Below are positions 1 through 7,470 of a stretch of DNA of 30,051 bases, piece by piece; position 1 is the stretch's first letter, and every line of letters begins with the position of its first letter. A program made the position numbers and the translations under genes. The notes under the pieces were generated by a model. That model was given only the letters and a program-made list of their open reading frames with translations. It was not told the DNA's origin and did no database searches. Origin of the DNA: CAYVBJ01 sp964517005 (lineage in GTDB: Bacteria; Bacteroidota; Rhodothermia; Balneolales; Balneolaceae); contig CAZFAJ010000033.1 of assembly GCA_964517005.1 (NCBI GenBank), positions 1 through 30,051 of the forward strand, in the 5' to 3' direction.

Positions 1-1
1 A

Positions 2-55
2 CGTGAAGGCGGACGCACGGTAGGTGCCGGTGTGGTAACTAAAATTCTTGATTAA
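2..55 (+). CDS. tuf: Elongation factor Tu, 3' end only
   Basis: Only the last 17 codons and the stop are inside the window. The frame reads REGGRTVGAGVVTKILD followed by TAA at 53-55. The GRTVGAGVVTKI ending is the conserved C-terminus of EF-Tu, the GTPase that carries aminoacyl-tRNA to the ribosome. The downstream order (tRNA-Trp, secE, nusG, rplK) is the usual one for a tuf gene in this locus, which supports the call. The start and most of the gene lie upstream of the window. Confidence 0.93.
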   Translation, partial: REGGRTVGAGVVTKILD

Positions 56-72
56 TTTTATCCGTTTATTGG

Positions 73-91
73 CATCCTGCCCGTCAGGATG
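73..91 (+). other. Hairpin between tuf and tRNA-Trp
   Basis: CATCCTG (73-79) and CAGGATG (85-91) form a perfect 7-bp stem with loop CCCGT. No T-run follows, so it is not a normal intrinsic terminator. It ends 6 nt before the tRNA-Trp 5' end, so it may be a processing or partial-termination structure in a tuf-tRNA co-transcript. The role is inferred. Confidence 0.45.
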
Positions 92-97
92 TCATAT

Positions 98-170
<73 letters not shown>

Positions 171-202
171 CAATTGGGAAAAGTTGACATATTGAAATGT
201 GA

Positions 203-272
203 GGCAGAACAGCGGTCTCTAAATCCCGAAAGCATTCGGGATGGGAGTTCGATCCTCTCCACCCGTGCAATT
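203..272 (+). pseudogene. Truncated tRNA-Trp copy interrupted by a palindrome
   Basis: Positions 203-219 match tRNA-Trp 115-131 with one mismatch (D-loop to anticodon loop). Positions 242-272 match tRNA-Trp 145-175 exactly over 31 nt, including 5 nt beyond the tRNA 3' end. The acceptor 5' strand and first half of the D-arm are missing. The anticodon and the 3' side of its stem are replaced by TAA plus a 20-bp hairpin. It cannot fold as a tRNA. It looks like an old partial tandem duplication; the similarity to tRNA-Trp continues with mismatches to about 280. Confidence 0.85.
223..242. repeat. Palindrome inside the tRNA-Trp copy
   Basis: ATCCCGAA (223-230), loop AGCA, TTCGGGAT (235-242) form a perfect 8-bp-arm inverted repeat. 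It lies exactly where the anticodon region of the duplicated tRNA-Trp should be. The core TCCCGA/TCGGGA recurs in the inverted repeat around tRNA-Thr(CGT) and, in similar form, just after rpoC, so it may belong to a dispersed palindrome family. That link is inferred. Confidence 0.8.
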
Positions 273-303
273 TGGAAAAGTGAATGTTTGAATTTTGTTT
301 AAA

Positions 304-375
304 GCCAGTGTAGCTCAGTGGTAGAGCAGCGGTTTTGTAAACCGCCGGTCGTCGGTTCAAGTCCGGCCACTGGCT
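304..375 (+). tRNA. trnT: tRNA-Thr (anticodon TGT)
   Basis: The acceptor GCCAGTG (304-310) pairs with CACTGGC (368-374), with discriminator T at 375. The D-stem is GCTC/GAGC, the anticodon stem GCGGT/ACCGC with loop TTTGTAA, and the T-arm GTCGG/CCGGC with loop TTCAAGT. Anticodon TGT reads ACA and related threonine codons. The CCA end is not encoded. It sits between the tRNA-Trp copy and secE and is probably co-transcribed with tuf and tRNA-Trp. Confidence 0.94.
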
Positions 376-402
376 CATTTTCAGGTTAAAAAAGCAATCA
401 GC

Positions 403-431
403 TTGACTGGCCGGATTAAATAAAATAACAT
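403..431 (+). promoter_or_regulatory. Candidate promoter for secE-nusG-ribosomal protein genes
   Basis: TTGACT (403-408) is followed, after a 17-nt spacer, by TAACAT (426-431), a fair match to a sigma-70 type -35/-10 pair. It lies 93 nt upstream of secE in the only sizeable gap after the tRNAs. The -10 matches consensus at 4 of 6 positions, so this is a suggestion only. Read-through from tuf is equally possible. Confidence 0.35.
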
Positions 432-523
432 GAATCAGATTTAAGATTATTGATCAGCTTCAAATTAGACGAGAATTCAGCTAATCTGACGATGAATCTA
501 ATTGAGCTAATTACATATTTATA

Positions 524-706
524 ATGAATAAAATTAAAGAGTTTATCGAAAGCGTAAGAAAGGAGATGAAGAAGGTTTCCTGGCCAACGCAACAGGAGCT
601 TATTGACAATACGATAGTGATTGTAGTTTTTACGATTATTCTTTCACTGTTTATTTTTGGTGTTGATCAGGTGTACAGTACAATTCTGGAGGCGATATAC
701 AGATGA
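524..706 (+). CDS. secE: Preprotein translocase subunit SecE
   Basis: SecE is the small essential subunit that clamps SecY in the SecYEG channel of the inner membrane. The 60-residue product has the short single-spanning form common outside gammaproteobacteria. An amphipathic N-terminal helix carries the typical VRKEMKKVSWPTQQEL motif (about residues 11-26), followed by one membrane helix (about 29-50). The ATG start has no clear Shine-Dalgarno sequence; no better start exists. Its stop overlaps the nusG start by 4 nt (ATGA), which indicates translational coupling. Position before nusG is the universal arrangement. Confidence 0.95.
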   Translation: MNKIKEFIESVRKEMKKVSWPTQQELIDNTIVIVVFTIILSLFIFGVDQVYSTILEAIYR

Positions 707-1266
707 CAGAAGAATCCCCTTACGACTGGTATGTAGTTCGTTGTTTTTCAAGTCATGAAAAAAAGGTAAAAGAATATCTGGAACGTGAAATTGAAGAGCA
801 GGGCCTTGAAGATAAAATTCGTGAAATTATGATACCCACAGAAACAGTTGTGGAGATCAGGTCTGGAAAAAAACGGACACGGGAGAAGAATTTTATTCCC
901 GGTTATATGTTGGTAGAAGCAATTTATGACGAAGAAGTAAATAATTTGGTACAGAATGCACCATCATGCCTTGGATTTTTAAAGAGCAGAAATGAGGTTA
1001 TACCAAAACCGCTTAAAAAATCCGAAGTTGACAGAATCCTCGGAAGGGTAATGGATAGTCAGGAAATGATGGAAAAAGGTGGTGTGGTTGATATACCCTA
1101 TAAAGAAGGTGATCTGGTCAAGGTTATTGACGGGCCTTTTAAAGATTTTGATGGTACGGTTCAGGAAGTAAATACCGATAAACTGAAGCTTCGGGTTCTT
1201 GTGAGCATTTTTGGTCGCAAAACTCCAGTTGAGGTAGACCTAAATCAGGTTGAATCTGCCAATTAA
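703..1266 (+). CDS. nusG: Transcription termination/antitermination protein NusG
   Basis: NusG binds the RNA polymerase clamp, increases processivity and links transcription to Rho or the ribosome. The 187-residue product has an N-terminal NGN domain (about 8-115, starting YDWYVVRCFSSHEKKV and including FIPGYMLVE) and a C-terminal KOW domain (about 130-185, with VIDGPFKDFDGTV). The length is normal for the family. The start overlaps the secE stop (ATGA), and a GGAGG at 688-692 lies 10 nt upstream inside secE, which supports this start. A 67-nt gap separates it from rplK. Confidence 0.97.
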   Translation: MTEESPYDWYVVRCFSSHEKKVKEYLEREIEEQGLEDKIREIMIPTETVVEIRSGKKRTREKNFIPGYMLVEAIYDEEVNNLVQNAPSCLGFLKSRNEVIPKPLKKSEVDRILGRVMDSQEMMEKGGVVDIPYKEGDLVKVIDGPFKDFDGTVQEVNTDKLKLRVLVSIFGRKTPVEVDLNQVESAN

Positions 1267-1313
1267 AAATGATGCAAAATTGAGCTATTACGCGGTAAAC
1301 AACAGATAAAAAA

Positions 1314-1330
1314 GAATCGGAAACTGATTC
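1314..1330 (+). promoter_or_regulatory. Hairpin directly upstream of rplK start
   Basis: GAATCGG (1314-1320), loop AAA, CTGATTC (1324-1330) form a 7-bp stem (one G-T pair) ending 3 nt before the rplK ATG. It occupies the place where a ribosome binding site would be. In many bacteria ribosomal protein L1 represses the L11-L1 operon by binding a structure near this position, so an L1 target is plausible. I did not match it to a known L1 consensus. Confidence 0.45.
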
Positions 1331-1333
1331 AAT

Positions 1334-1765
1334 ATGGCAAAAAAAGTAGACAGAGTGCTTAAACTTCAGATTGTTGGCGGACAAGCCAATCCGGCTCCAC
1401 CCGTTGGACCGGCTCTTGGACAGGCCGGTATTAACATTATGGAGTTTTGTAAAGCATTTAACGCAAAAACCCAGGACAAAGCGGGAACAATTATTCCGGT
1501 TGAGATCACTGTATACATGGATAAGTCGTTTTCGTTTAAAACGAAAACACCTCCTGCTGCTGTGCTTCTTAAAAAAGCCGCGAAAATTAAATCCGGATCA
1601 GGTGAACCCAACCGTGCAAAAGTTGGTAAAGTTACCTGGTCTCAGTGTAAGGAAATTGCTCAGGAAAAAATGGAAGATCTCAACTCCTTTGATGTTGAGA
1701 ATGCCGCTGAGATGATTGCCGGAACTGCGCGAAGTATGGGCTTAAGAGTAATCCGCGATAAATAA
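1334..1765 (+). CDS. rplK: 50S ribosomal protein L11
   Basis: L11 binds the GTPase-associated region of 23S rRNA and is needed for elongation factor function and the stringent response. The 143-residue length is typical. The N-terminal domain contains QIVGGQANPAPPVGPALGQ (about 12-30) and INIMEFCKAFNAKT. The C-terminal RNA-binding domain ends in GTARSMGL (about 130-137). The ATG start has no clear Shine-Dalgarno sequence and lies 3 nt after a hairpin. It is followed 15 nt later by rplA, forming the conserved L11-L1 pair. Confidence 0.97.
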   Translation: MAKKVDRVLKLQIVGGQANPAPPVGPALGQAGINIMEFCKAFNAKTQDKAGTIIPVEITVYMDKSFSFKTKTPPAAVLLKKAAKIKSGSGEPNRAKVGKVTWSQCKEIAQEKMEDLNSFDVENAAEMIAGTARSMGLRVIRDK

Positions 1766-1780
1766 AAAGGATGTAATAGA

Positions 1781-2479
1781 ATGGCAAAACGAGGCAAAAA
1801 GTATCGACAGGTTGCCGAACTGATTGACAATGAACAGGAGTACACTCTGGAAGAAGCATGTGATCTTGTTAAAAAAACAAGTATCACAGAATTCGATTCA
1901 TCCGTTGATTTGGATTTAAAATTAGGTGTAGATCCCCGGCAAGCCGATCAAATGGTTAGGGGCACTGTTTCATTGCCACATGGAACCGGCAAAACAGTAA
2001 AAGTTCTTGCTCTGGTCAGTGAAGCAAAGCAGGAAGAAGCAGTTGAAGCCGGCGCCGATTATGTTGGCCTGGAAGAATACGTAAAAAAAATCGAAGAAGG
2101 ATGGTCTGATGTAGATGTAGTTATCGCCACTCCGGATGTAATGGGAACGATTGGCAGGCTTGGCCGTTATCTCGGTCCGAGAGGATTGATGCCGAATCCC
2201 AAAAGCGGCACCGTAACAATGGATATTGCATCTGCTGTTAAGGAGTTTAAAGCCGGGAAGATCGATTTTCGTGTTGATAAATTTGGAATCTTGCATACCT
2301 CAATCGGTAAAGCAAGTTTTGAAGCAAGTGAATTGCGTGAAAATGCAATCGCGTTTCTTAACACAATCATCAAAATGCGGCCTGCTTCGGCAAAAGGTGC
2401 ATACATTCGCAGTGCATTTATGAGTACAACGATGGGGCCAAGTATTAGCTTGAGCCGTTCATCAGTTACCTCTATTTAA
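1781..2479 (+). CDS. rplA: 50S ribosomal protein L1
   Basis: L1 forms the mobile stalk at the ribosomal E site and usually represses its own operon by binding mRNA. The 232-residue product is full length. Conserved stretches include LDLKLGVDPRQADQMVRGTV (about 45-64), GLMPNPKSGTV (about 135-145) and GKIDFRVDKFGILHTSIGK (about 159-177). An AGGA in the rplK-rplA gap supports the ATG start. The next gene, rplJ, begins after only 22 nt, leaving no room for the long L10-binding leader seen in some bacteria. Confidence 0.97.
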   Translation: MAKRGKKYRQVAELIDNEQEYTLEEACDLVKKTSITEFDSSVDLDLKLGVDPRQADQMVRGTVSLPHGTGKTVKVLALVSEAKQEEAVEAGADYVGLEEYVKKIEEGWSDVDVVIATPDVMGTIGRLGRYLGPRGLMPNPKSGTVTMDIASAVKEFKAGKIDFRVDKFGILHTSIGKASFEASELRENAIAFLNTIIKMRPASAKGAYIRSAFMSTTMGPSISLSRSSVTSI

Positions 2480-2501
2480 TTATTTAAAATAGAAAAAAAA
2501 G

Positions 2502-3026
2502 ATGGCGACATTAGCACAGAAAAAAGAAGTAGTTAGTGAAATCACCGAAGAACTGAAAAGTGCAAATGCACTTTACATTACCAACTATAAAGGTATGTCT
2601 GTTCCTGAGATCAATGAACTTCGCGGGAAGTTCAGAGAGGGTGATATTCGTTTCAAAGTATATAAAAATACAATGGTGAAACGAGCAATGGAAGATGTGG
2701 GCGGATATGAAGATCTCTATCCATACCTTGCAGAACAAAATGGTTTTGCATTTGTGGAAGAAGAACTCGCTGGTCCGGCAAAAGTACTTAAAGAATTTTC
2801 GAAACAGTATAAAAAGCCGGAGTACAAAGCAGCAATTATTGATGGCGATTTTTACGGCGAAGATAAATTGGAACTTCTCGCCGCAATGAAATCGAAGAAA
2901 GAAGTTATCGGGGATATTGCCGGTTTACTCCTTTCACCTGTCAGTAATATTATCAGCGGGCTGCAGGCACAAGGTTCTAATATTGCCGCATCATTGAAAA
3001 CAATCGCTGAAAAGAGCGAAAATTAA
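2502..3026 (+). CDS. rplJ: 50S ribosomal protein L10
   Basis: L10 is the base of the L7/L12 stalk, joining L7/L12 dimers to 23S rRNA. The 174-residue product is of usual length. The N-terminal rRNA-binding part has ALYITNYKGMSVPEINELRGK (about 23-43) and the KNTMVKRAM element (about 56-64). The C-terminal helix that binds L7/L12 is at about 145-174. The ATG follows an A-rich stretch with no clear Shine-Dalgarno sequence. It is the third of four ribosomal genes in one direction and precedes rplL by 50 nt. Confidence 0.96.
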   Translation: MATLAQKKEVVSEITEELKSANALYITNYKGMSVPEINELRGKFREGDIRFKVYKNTMVKRAMEDVGGYEDLYPYLAEQNGFAFVEEELAGPAKVLKEFSKQYKKPEYKAAIIDGDFYGEDKLELLAAMKSKKEVIGDIAGLLLSPVSNIISGLQAQGSNIAASLKTIAEKSEN

Positions 3027-3076
3027 CTCATTAATAATTATTTTAATAAACAAACCGACGAACGGAGAATACAACA

Positions 3077-3451
3077 ATGGCTGACGTTAAAGAAATAGCA
3101 GAACAATTAGTTAACCTCACAGTAAAAGAAGCAAATGAATTAGCTAAAGTTCTTGAAGAAGAATACGATATCAAACCGGCTGCTGCTGCAGTTGCCGTAG
3201 CAGGACCCGCAGGTGGCGGAGAAGGAGGAGCTGAAGAACAGACAGAATTCGATGTAATATTGAATTCTGCAGGTGCTAAAAAGATAGCTGTGATTAAAGA
3301 AGTCAGAGCTCTTACCGGCCTTGGACTCAAAGAAGCCAAGGAACTGGTAGACGGTGCGCCAAACGCAATTAAAGAAGGTGTTGGAAAAGATGAAGCTGAA
3401 GACGTTAAGTCAAAGCTCGAAGATGCCGGCGCAGAAGTCGAATTAAAATAG
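3077..3451 (+). CDS. rplL: 50S ribosomal protein L7/L12
   Basis: L7/L12 is the multicopy acidic stalk protein that recruits translation factors. The 124-residue product has an N-terminal dimerisation domain (about 1-35), a flexible Ala/Gly hinge (about 34-54, rich in A, V, G and P) and a conserved C-terminal domain with KKIAVIKEVRALTGLGLKEA (about 68-87) and a LVDGAPNAIKEGV segment. A CGGAG at about 3064 gives a usable ribosome binding site for the ATG. It is followed by a 150-nt gap containing a hairpin before rpoB. Confidence 0.97.
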   Translation: MADVKEIAEQLVNLTVKEANELAKVLEEEYDIKPAAAAVAVAGPAGGGEGGAEEQTEFDVILNSAGAKKIAVIKEVRALTGLGLKEAKELVDGAPNAIKEGVGKDEAEDVKSKLEDAGAEVELK

Positions 3452-3474
3452 ACTTAAATTACACAATTTGTCAT

Positions 3475-3503
3475 TAGCCAACCCCGTTATAGGGTGTTGG
3501 CTA
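3475..3503 (+). terminator. rplL-rpoB intergenic attenuator-like hairpin
   Basis: TAGCCAAC (3475-3482) pairs with GTTGGCTA (3496-3503), and inside this CCC pairs with GGG across GTTATA, with one unpaired T. No T-run follows, so it is more likely a partial attenuator or RNA-processing site than a full terminator. The rplL-rpoB gap of Escherichia coli also holds an attenuator and a processing site, so the position is sensible. The function here is inferred. Confidence 0.55.
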
Positions 3504-3584
3504 TTGGCGTCTAATAAACTTATGGGTTTATCTCATAAATCGTCAATGTTTCTATTGACTCAAACACATCCTCATTTTTAACGT

Positions 3585-3602
3585 AAAGGAGAGAAATCCT
3601 TT
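3585..3602 (+). promoter_or_regulatory. rpoB ribosome binding site in a self-complementary hairpin
   Basis: AAAGGA (3585-3590) is the Shine-Dalgarno sequence of rpoB. After GAGAAA it is followed by its exact complement TCCTTT (3597-3602), whose last base is the first base of the TTG start codon. A 6-bp stem with a 6-nt loop would hide the ribosome binding site. The Shine-Dalgarno spacing (GGAG at 3588-3591, 10 nt to TTG) decides the TTG at 3602 over the ATG at 3614. Confidence 0.5.
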
Positions 3603-6600
3603 TGACTACAACTATGGAGAAAATTCCGTTTACTGATCGCCTTTCATTTGGCCGAATTAAAAAAGTACTTGATTATCCTGACTTTCTCGACATCCAGCTT
3701 CAATCTTTTGATAGCTTTGCTCAGCTTGATGTTGCACCTCAGGATAGGTTTAATCAGGGTTTGCAACGAATTTTCAATGAGAACTTTCCCATTGTCGATT
3801 CGCGCGAAACCCATATCCTGGAATTCATGTATTATTCGGTTGATACGCCGAAATACAATATTAAAGAATGCCAGGAAAGAGGTCTTACATACGCGATTCC
3901 ACTGAAAGCTAAATTGAGACTTTCTTCTGTCGATGATTCCGATGAGGCATCAGAAACAATTGAACAGGAAGTCTTCCTTGGTGATTTACCCTGGATGACG
4001 GAAAGGGGAACTTTTATTATTAATGGTGCTGAAAGAGTGATTGTGAGTCAGTTGCACAGATCACCGGGCGTATTTTTTGGACAATCTGTCCACCCAAACG
4101 GTACCCAGCTCTATTCTGCAAGAGTTATTCCATTCAAAGGATCCTGGATTGAATTTACCAACGATATCCGTGATGTTTTGTGGGCATATATTGATCGTAA
4201 AAAGAAAATCCCTGCAACCACTCTGCTGCGTGCACTGGGTTTCTCAAGTGATTTTGATATTCTGAATTTATTTGAGCTGTCTGAAGAGATCAATTTCGGT
4301 TCTAAAAAAGCTTTTAATGATAAGCTGGTTGGTAAAAGGCTTGCAACAGATATAACCGTTGAGGTAACTGAAGAAGTTGTTGATGACGAGACAGGTGAAG
4401 TAACTGAGGCAAAAAGCCGGCAGGTACTTTTGGAAAGAGATCATGAGCTTACGGAAGATGACTATGGAACGCTAAAAGAGTCCGGAATCAAAAAGGTCCT
4501 TGTACAAAAAATCGGAGCTGAGGAATCTGAGCGATCAGTAATCATGAATACGCTCCGCAAAGATCCGTCTCATAACGATGTGACAGCTCTTGGAGAGGTA
4601 TATCAGCAGATTCGAACTGGTGAAATGCCGGATCCTGAAACTGCACGACAAGTCCTGGAAAGACTCTTTTTCAGCGATAAGAAATATGATTTAGGTGAAG
4701 TTGGACGATATCGTCTCAACAAACGTCTCAAGGTGGATGTAGATCCAGATATCCAATATCTCACAAAAGAAGATGTTGTTTCAATTGTGAAGGAAGTAAT
4801 CCGTTTGAAAGAACTAAAATCTCAGGTGGACGATATTGATCACCTCAGCAACAGGCGAGTCAGAACGGTAGGTGAACAATTAGGTCAGCAATTTTCAATT
4901 GGGCTTGCGAGAATGGCGAGAACAATCAGGGAGAGAATGAATTCCCGTGATGCGGAGCAACTCACTCCCCAGGATCTTGTTAATGCACGAACCATTTCGA
5001 GTGTAATTAACAGTTTCTTCGGAACAAACCAGTTGTCACAGTTTATGGATCAGACAAATCCGATTGCGGAACTTACACACAAAAGGAGAATGTCTGCTCT
5101 TGGCCCCGGCGGCTTGACAAGAGAGCGTGCCGGGTTTGAGGTTCGTGATGTTCACTATACGCATTACGGAAGACTTTGCCCGATTGAAACGCCTGAGGGT
5201 CCAAATATCGGTTTGATTACTTCTCTATGCGTACACGCCAAGATTAATGATTTTGGTTTTATCGAAACTCCTTACCGTCAGGTTAAAGAGGGCAGCGTTA
5301 CGAAAAAAATCGATTATCTTGCTGCTGAACAGGAAGACGAAACAATAATTGCACAGGCAAATGCTCCAATTGATGATAAGGGAAATTTCTTAAATGAAAC
5401 TATATTTTCCCGTTTCAGAGAGAGTAATGTAGGGCTTGCGAAGCCAGAAGAAGTAGAATACATGGATGTATCTGCAAACCAAATTACCTCGGTTGCAGCT
5501 GCTATGATACCATTCATAGAACATGATGATGCTAACCGTGCACTTATGGGCTCTAACATGCAGCGACAGGCTGTTCCGTTGTTGCGCCCTGAATCACCTA
5601 TTGTGGGTACCGGGCTCGAAGAACGGGCTGCAAAAGACTCCCGTGCTATCATTTCAGCAGAAGGAGACGGTGAGGTTGTGTATGTCAGCGGAACCGAGAT
5701 CCGGGTTAAGTATGACCGCAGTGAGCTTCAGCAAAATTGTTATTTTGACGGGGGTATCAAATCTTATACACTTCAAAAATTTGAGCGCAGTAATCAGGAC
5801 ACCACAGTTAATCAGCGCCCTGTCGTTGAAGTAGGTGATAAAGTGAAGAAAGGATACTGCCTTGCTGACGGTTGCTCAACTCAGAAAGGAGAACTTGCAC
5901 TCGGAAGAAACCTTCTGGTGGCATTTATGCCGTGGAGAGGATACAATTTTGAGGATGCGATTGTTGTCAGTGAAAGGATAGTTCAGGATGATATCTATAC
6001 CTCTATTCATATCACTGAATTTGAGCAACAGGTTCGTGATACAAAACGCGGTGAAGAGGAACTGACCCGTGAAATTCCAAACGTAAGCGAAGAAGCAACA
6101 AGGAACCTGAATGAGAAAGGGTTAATCCGGGTAGGTGCAAAAATCAATCCGGGAGATATTCTGGTTGGTAAGATTACACCCAAAGGTGAAACGGACCCGA
6201 CTCCTGAAGAAAAATTACTGCGGGCTATTTTTGGTGATAAAGCAGGTGATGTAAAAGATGCCTCGTTGAAAACACCACCCGGTGTGTCGGGCGTGGTTAT
6301 TGATACAAAGCTCTTTAGCCGAAAACGTGATGAGCAGGTTTCAAGGAAAGAAGAGAAGAAACTTGTGGAGCAGGAAAATGAACGATATGCTCAAAAATTA
6401 TCAGACCTGAATTCAAAATGGGCTGATAAAATGTACACATTGCTTCGGGACAAAACATCCCCGGGAGTATACAATTACAGTGATTTTGAACTTATACCGA
6501 AAGGAGAAAAATACAGAAAATCAGTATTTGAAGAGCTCGATCCATTCTATATCAATGACAATATTGACTGGGCTACAGATAAAGAACTTGTTCAGCATGT

Positions 6601-7429
6601 GCGATTGTTGTTTAAAAACTACAGAGATTTGCGAAGGCAGATAGATGCCGAGGCAAAACGACGAAAGTATCAAATTCAGGTTGGCGACGAACTGCCGGCT
6701 GGAATTATTCAAAAAGCCAAGATATATGTAGCTAAAAAGAGAAAGCTACAGGTTGGTGATAAAATGGCCGGTCGACACGGAAATAAAGGTGTTGTAGCCA
6801 AAGTTGTACCTGTTGAGGATATGCCGTTTATGAAAGACGGCACACCTGTAGACATTGTACTTAACCCGCTTGGCGTGCCTTCACGTATGAACCTCGGACA
6901 GATTTATGAAACTATTCTCGGATGGGCAGGAAAAAAATTGGGTGTTAAGTTTGCATCTCCAATTTTTGACGGTGCTTCCTATGATCAGGTTCAGGAGAAA
7001 TTACGTGAAGCCGGTCTTGCAGAAGACGGCAGGGTAGTCTTGAACGACGGCCGCACCGGAAAACCGATGGATCAAAAAACAACAGTAGGCTACATCTATA
7101 TGTTGAAATTGAATCATAACGTTGAAGATAAGATGCATGCCCGTTCAATCGGTCCATACTCATTGATTACACAGCAACCGCTGGGTGGTAAAGCTCAGTT
7201 TGGTGGTCAGCGCCTTGGTGAGATGGAGGTTTGGGCACTCTATGCATACGGAGCTTCAAATATACTGAAAGAGATGCTTACGGTAAAAAGTGACGATGTA
7301 AAAGGTCGATCTAAAGTATATGAAGCTATAGTTAAAGGCGATAATCTGCCTGAAGGTGATGTACCCGAATCCTTCAAAGTGCTGCTACGTGAATTGATGG
7401 GACTCGGTCTCGAAATTCACATTGACTAA
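3602..7429 (+). CDS. rpoB: DNA-directed RNA polymerase subunit beta
   Basis: RpoB forms one pincer of the polymerase core and much of the active-site channel. The 1275-residue product is complete. Near residues 476-505 lies the rifampicin-binding stretch (LSQFMDQTNP, then HKRRMSALGPGG), with the residues expected of a sensitive enzyme. It is followed by ERAGFEVRDVHYTHYGRLC and PIETPEGPNIGLI. Later come MPWRGYNFEDAIVVSER, GDKMAGRHGNKGVV and the C-terminal GGQRLGEMEVWALYAYGA that contacts RpoC. TTG is used as start behind a strong Shine-Dalgarno sequence; an ATG four codons in is too far from it. rpoC follows after 41 nt. Confidence 0.98.
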   Translation: MTTTMEKIPFTDRLSFGRIKKVLDYPDFLDIQLQSFDSFAQLDVAPQDRFNQGLQRIFNENFPIVDSRETHILEFMYYSVDTPKYNIKECQERGLTYAIPLKAKLRLSSVDDSDEASETIEQEVFLGDLPWMTERGTFIINGAERVIVSQLHRSPGVFFGQSVHPNGTQLYSARVIPFKGSWIEFTNDIRDVLWAYIDRKKKIPATTLLRALGFSSDFDILNLFELSEEINFGSKKAFNDKLVGKRLATDITVEVTEEVVDDETGEVTEAKSRQVLLERDHELTEDDYGTLKESGIKKVLVQKIGAEESERSVIMNTLRKDPSHNDVTALGEVYQQIRTGEMPDPETARQVLERLFFSDKKYDLGEVGRYRLNKRLKVDVDPDIQYLTKEDVVSIVKEVIRLKELKSQVDDIDHLSNRRVRTVGEQLGQQFSIGLARMARTIRERMNSRDAEQLTPQDLVNARTISSVINSFFGTNQLSQFMDQTNPIAELTHKRRMSALGPGGLTRERAGFEVRDVHYTHYGRLCPIETPEGPNIGLITSLCVHAKINDFGFIETPYRQVKEGSVTKKIDYLAAEQEDETIIAQANAPIDDKGNFLNETIFSRFRESNVGLAKPEEVEYMDVSANQITSVAAAMIPFIEHDDANRALMGSNMQRQAVPLLRPESPIVGTGLEERAAKDSRAIISAEGDGEVVYVSGTEIRVKYDRSELQQNCYFDGGIKSYTLQKFERSNQDTTVNQRPVVEVGDKVKKGYCLADGCSTQKGELALGRNLLVAFMPWRGYNFEDAIVVSERIVQDDIYTSIHITEFEQQVRDTKRGEEELTREIPNVSEEATRNLNEKGLIRVGAKINPGDILVGKITPKGETDPTPEEKLLRAIFGDKAGDVKDASLKTPPGVSGVVIDTKLFSRKRDEQVSRKEEKKLVEQENERYAQKLSDLNSKWADKMYTLLRDKTSPGVYNYSDFELIPKGEKYRKSVFEELDPFYINDNIDWATDKELVQHVRLLFKNYRDLRRQIDAEAKRRKYQIQVGDELPAGIIQKAKIYVAKKRKLQVGDKMAGRHGNKGVVAKVVPVEDMPFMKDGTPVDIVLNPLGVPSRMNLGQIYETILGWAGKKLGVKFASPIFDGASYDQVQEKLREAGLAEDGRVVLNDGRTGKPMDQKTTVGYIYMLKLNHNVEDKMHARSIGPYSLITQQPLGGKAQFGGQRLGEMEVWALYAYGASNILKEMLTVKSDDVKGRSKVYEAIVKGDNLPEGDVPESFKVLLRELMGLGLEIHID

Positions 7430-7470
7430 ATGATTGATCAGATAATTAAATTTAAATCGGAGGTATTCCT

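Noticed and set aside
203..272. Second functional tRNA-Trp gene
   Set aside because: It has no 5' acceptor strand, a broken D-arm and no anticodon.
3555..3584. TTGACT with TAACGT 18 nt later upstream of rpoB, promoter-like
   Set aside because: The implied transcript start would fall on the Shine-Dalgarno sequence, leaving no usable leader, and the -10 match is poor.
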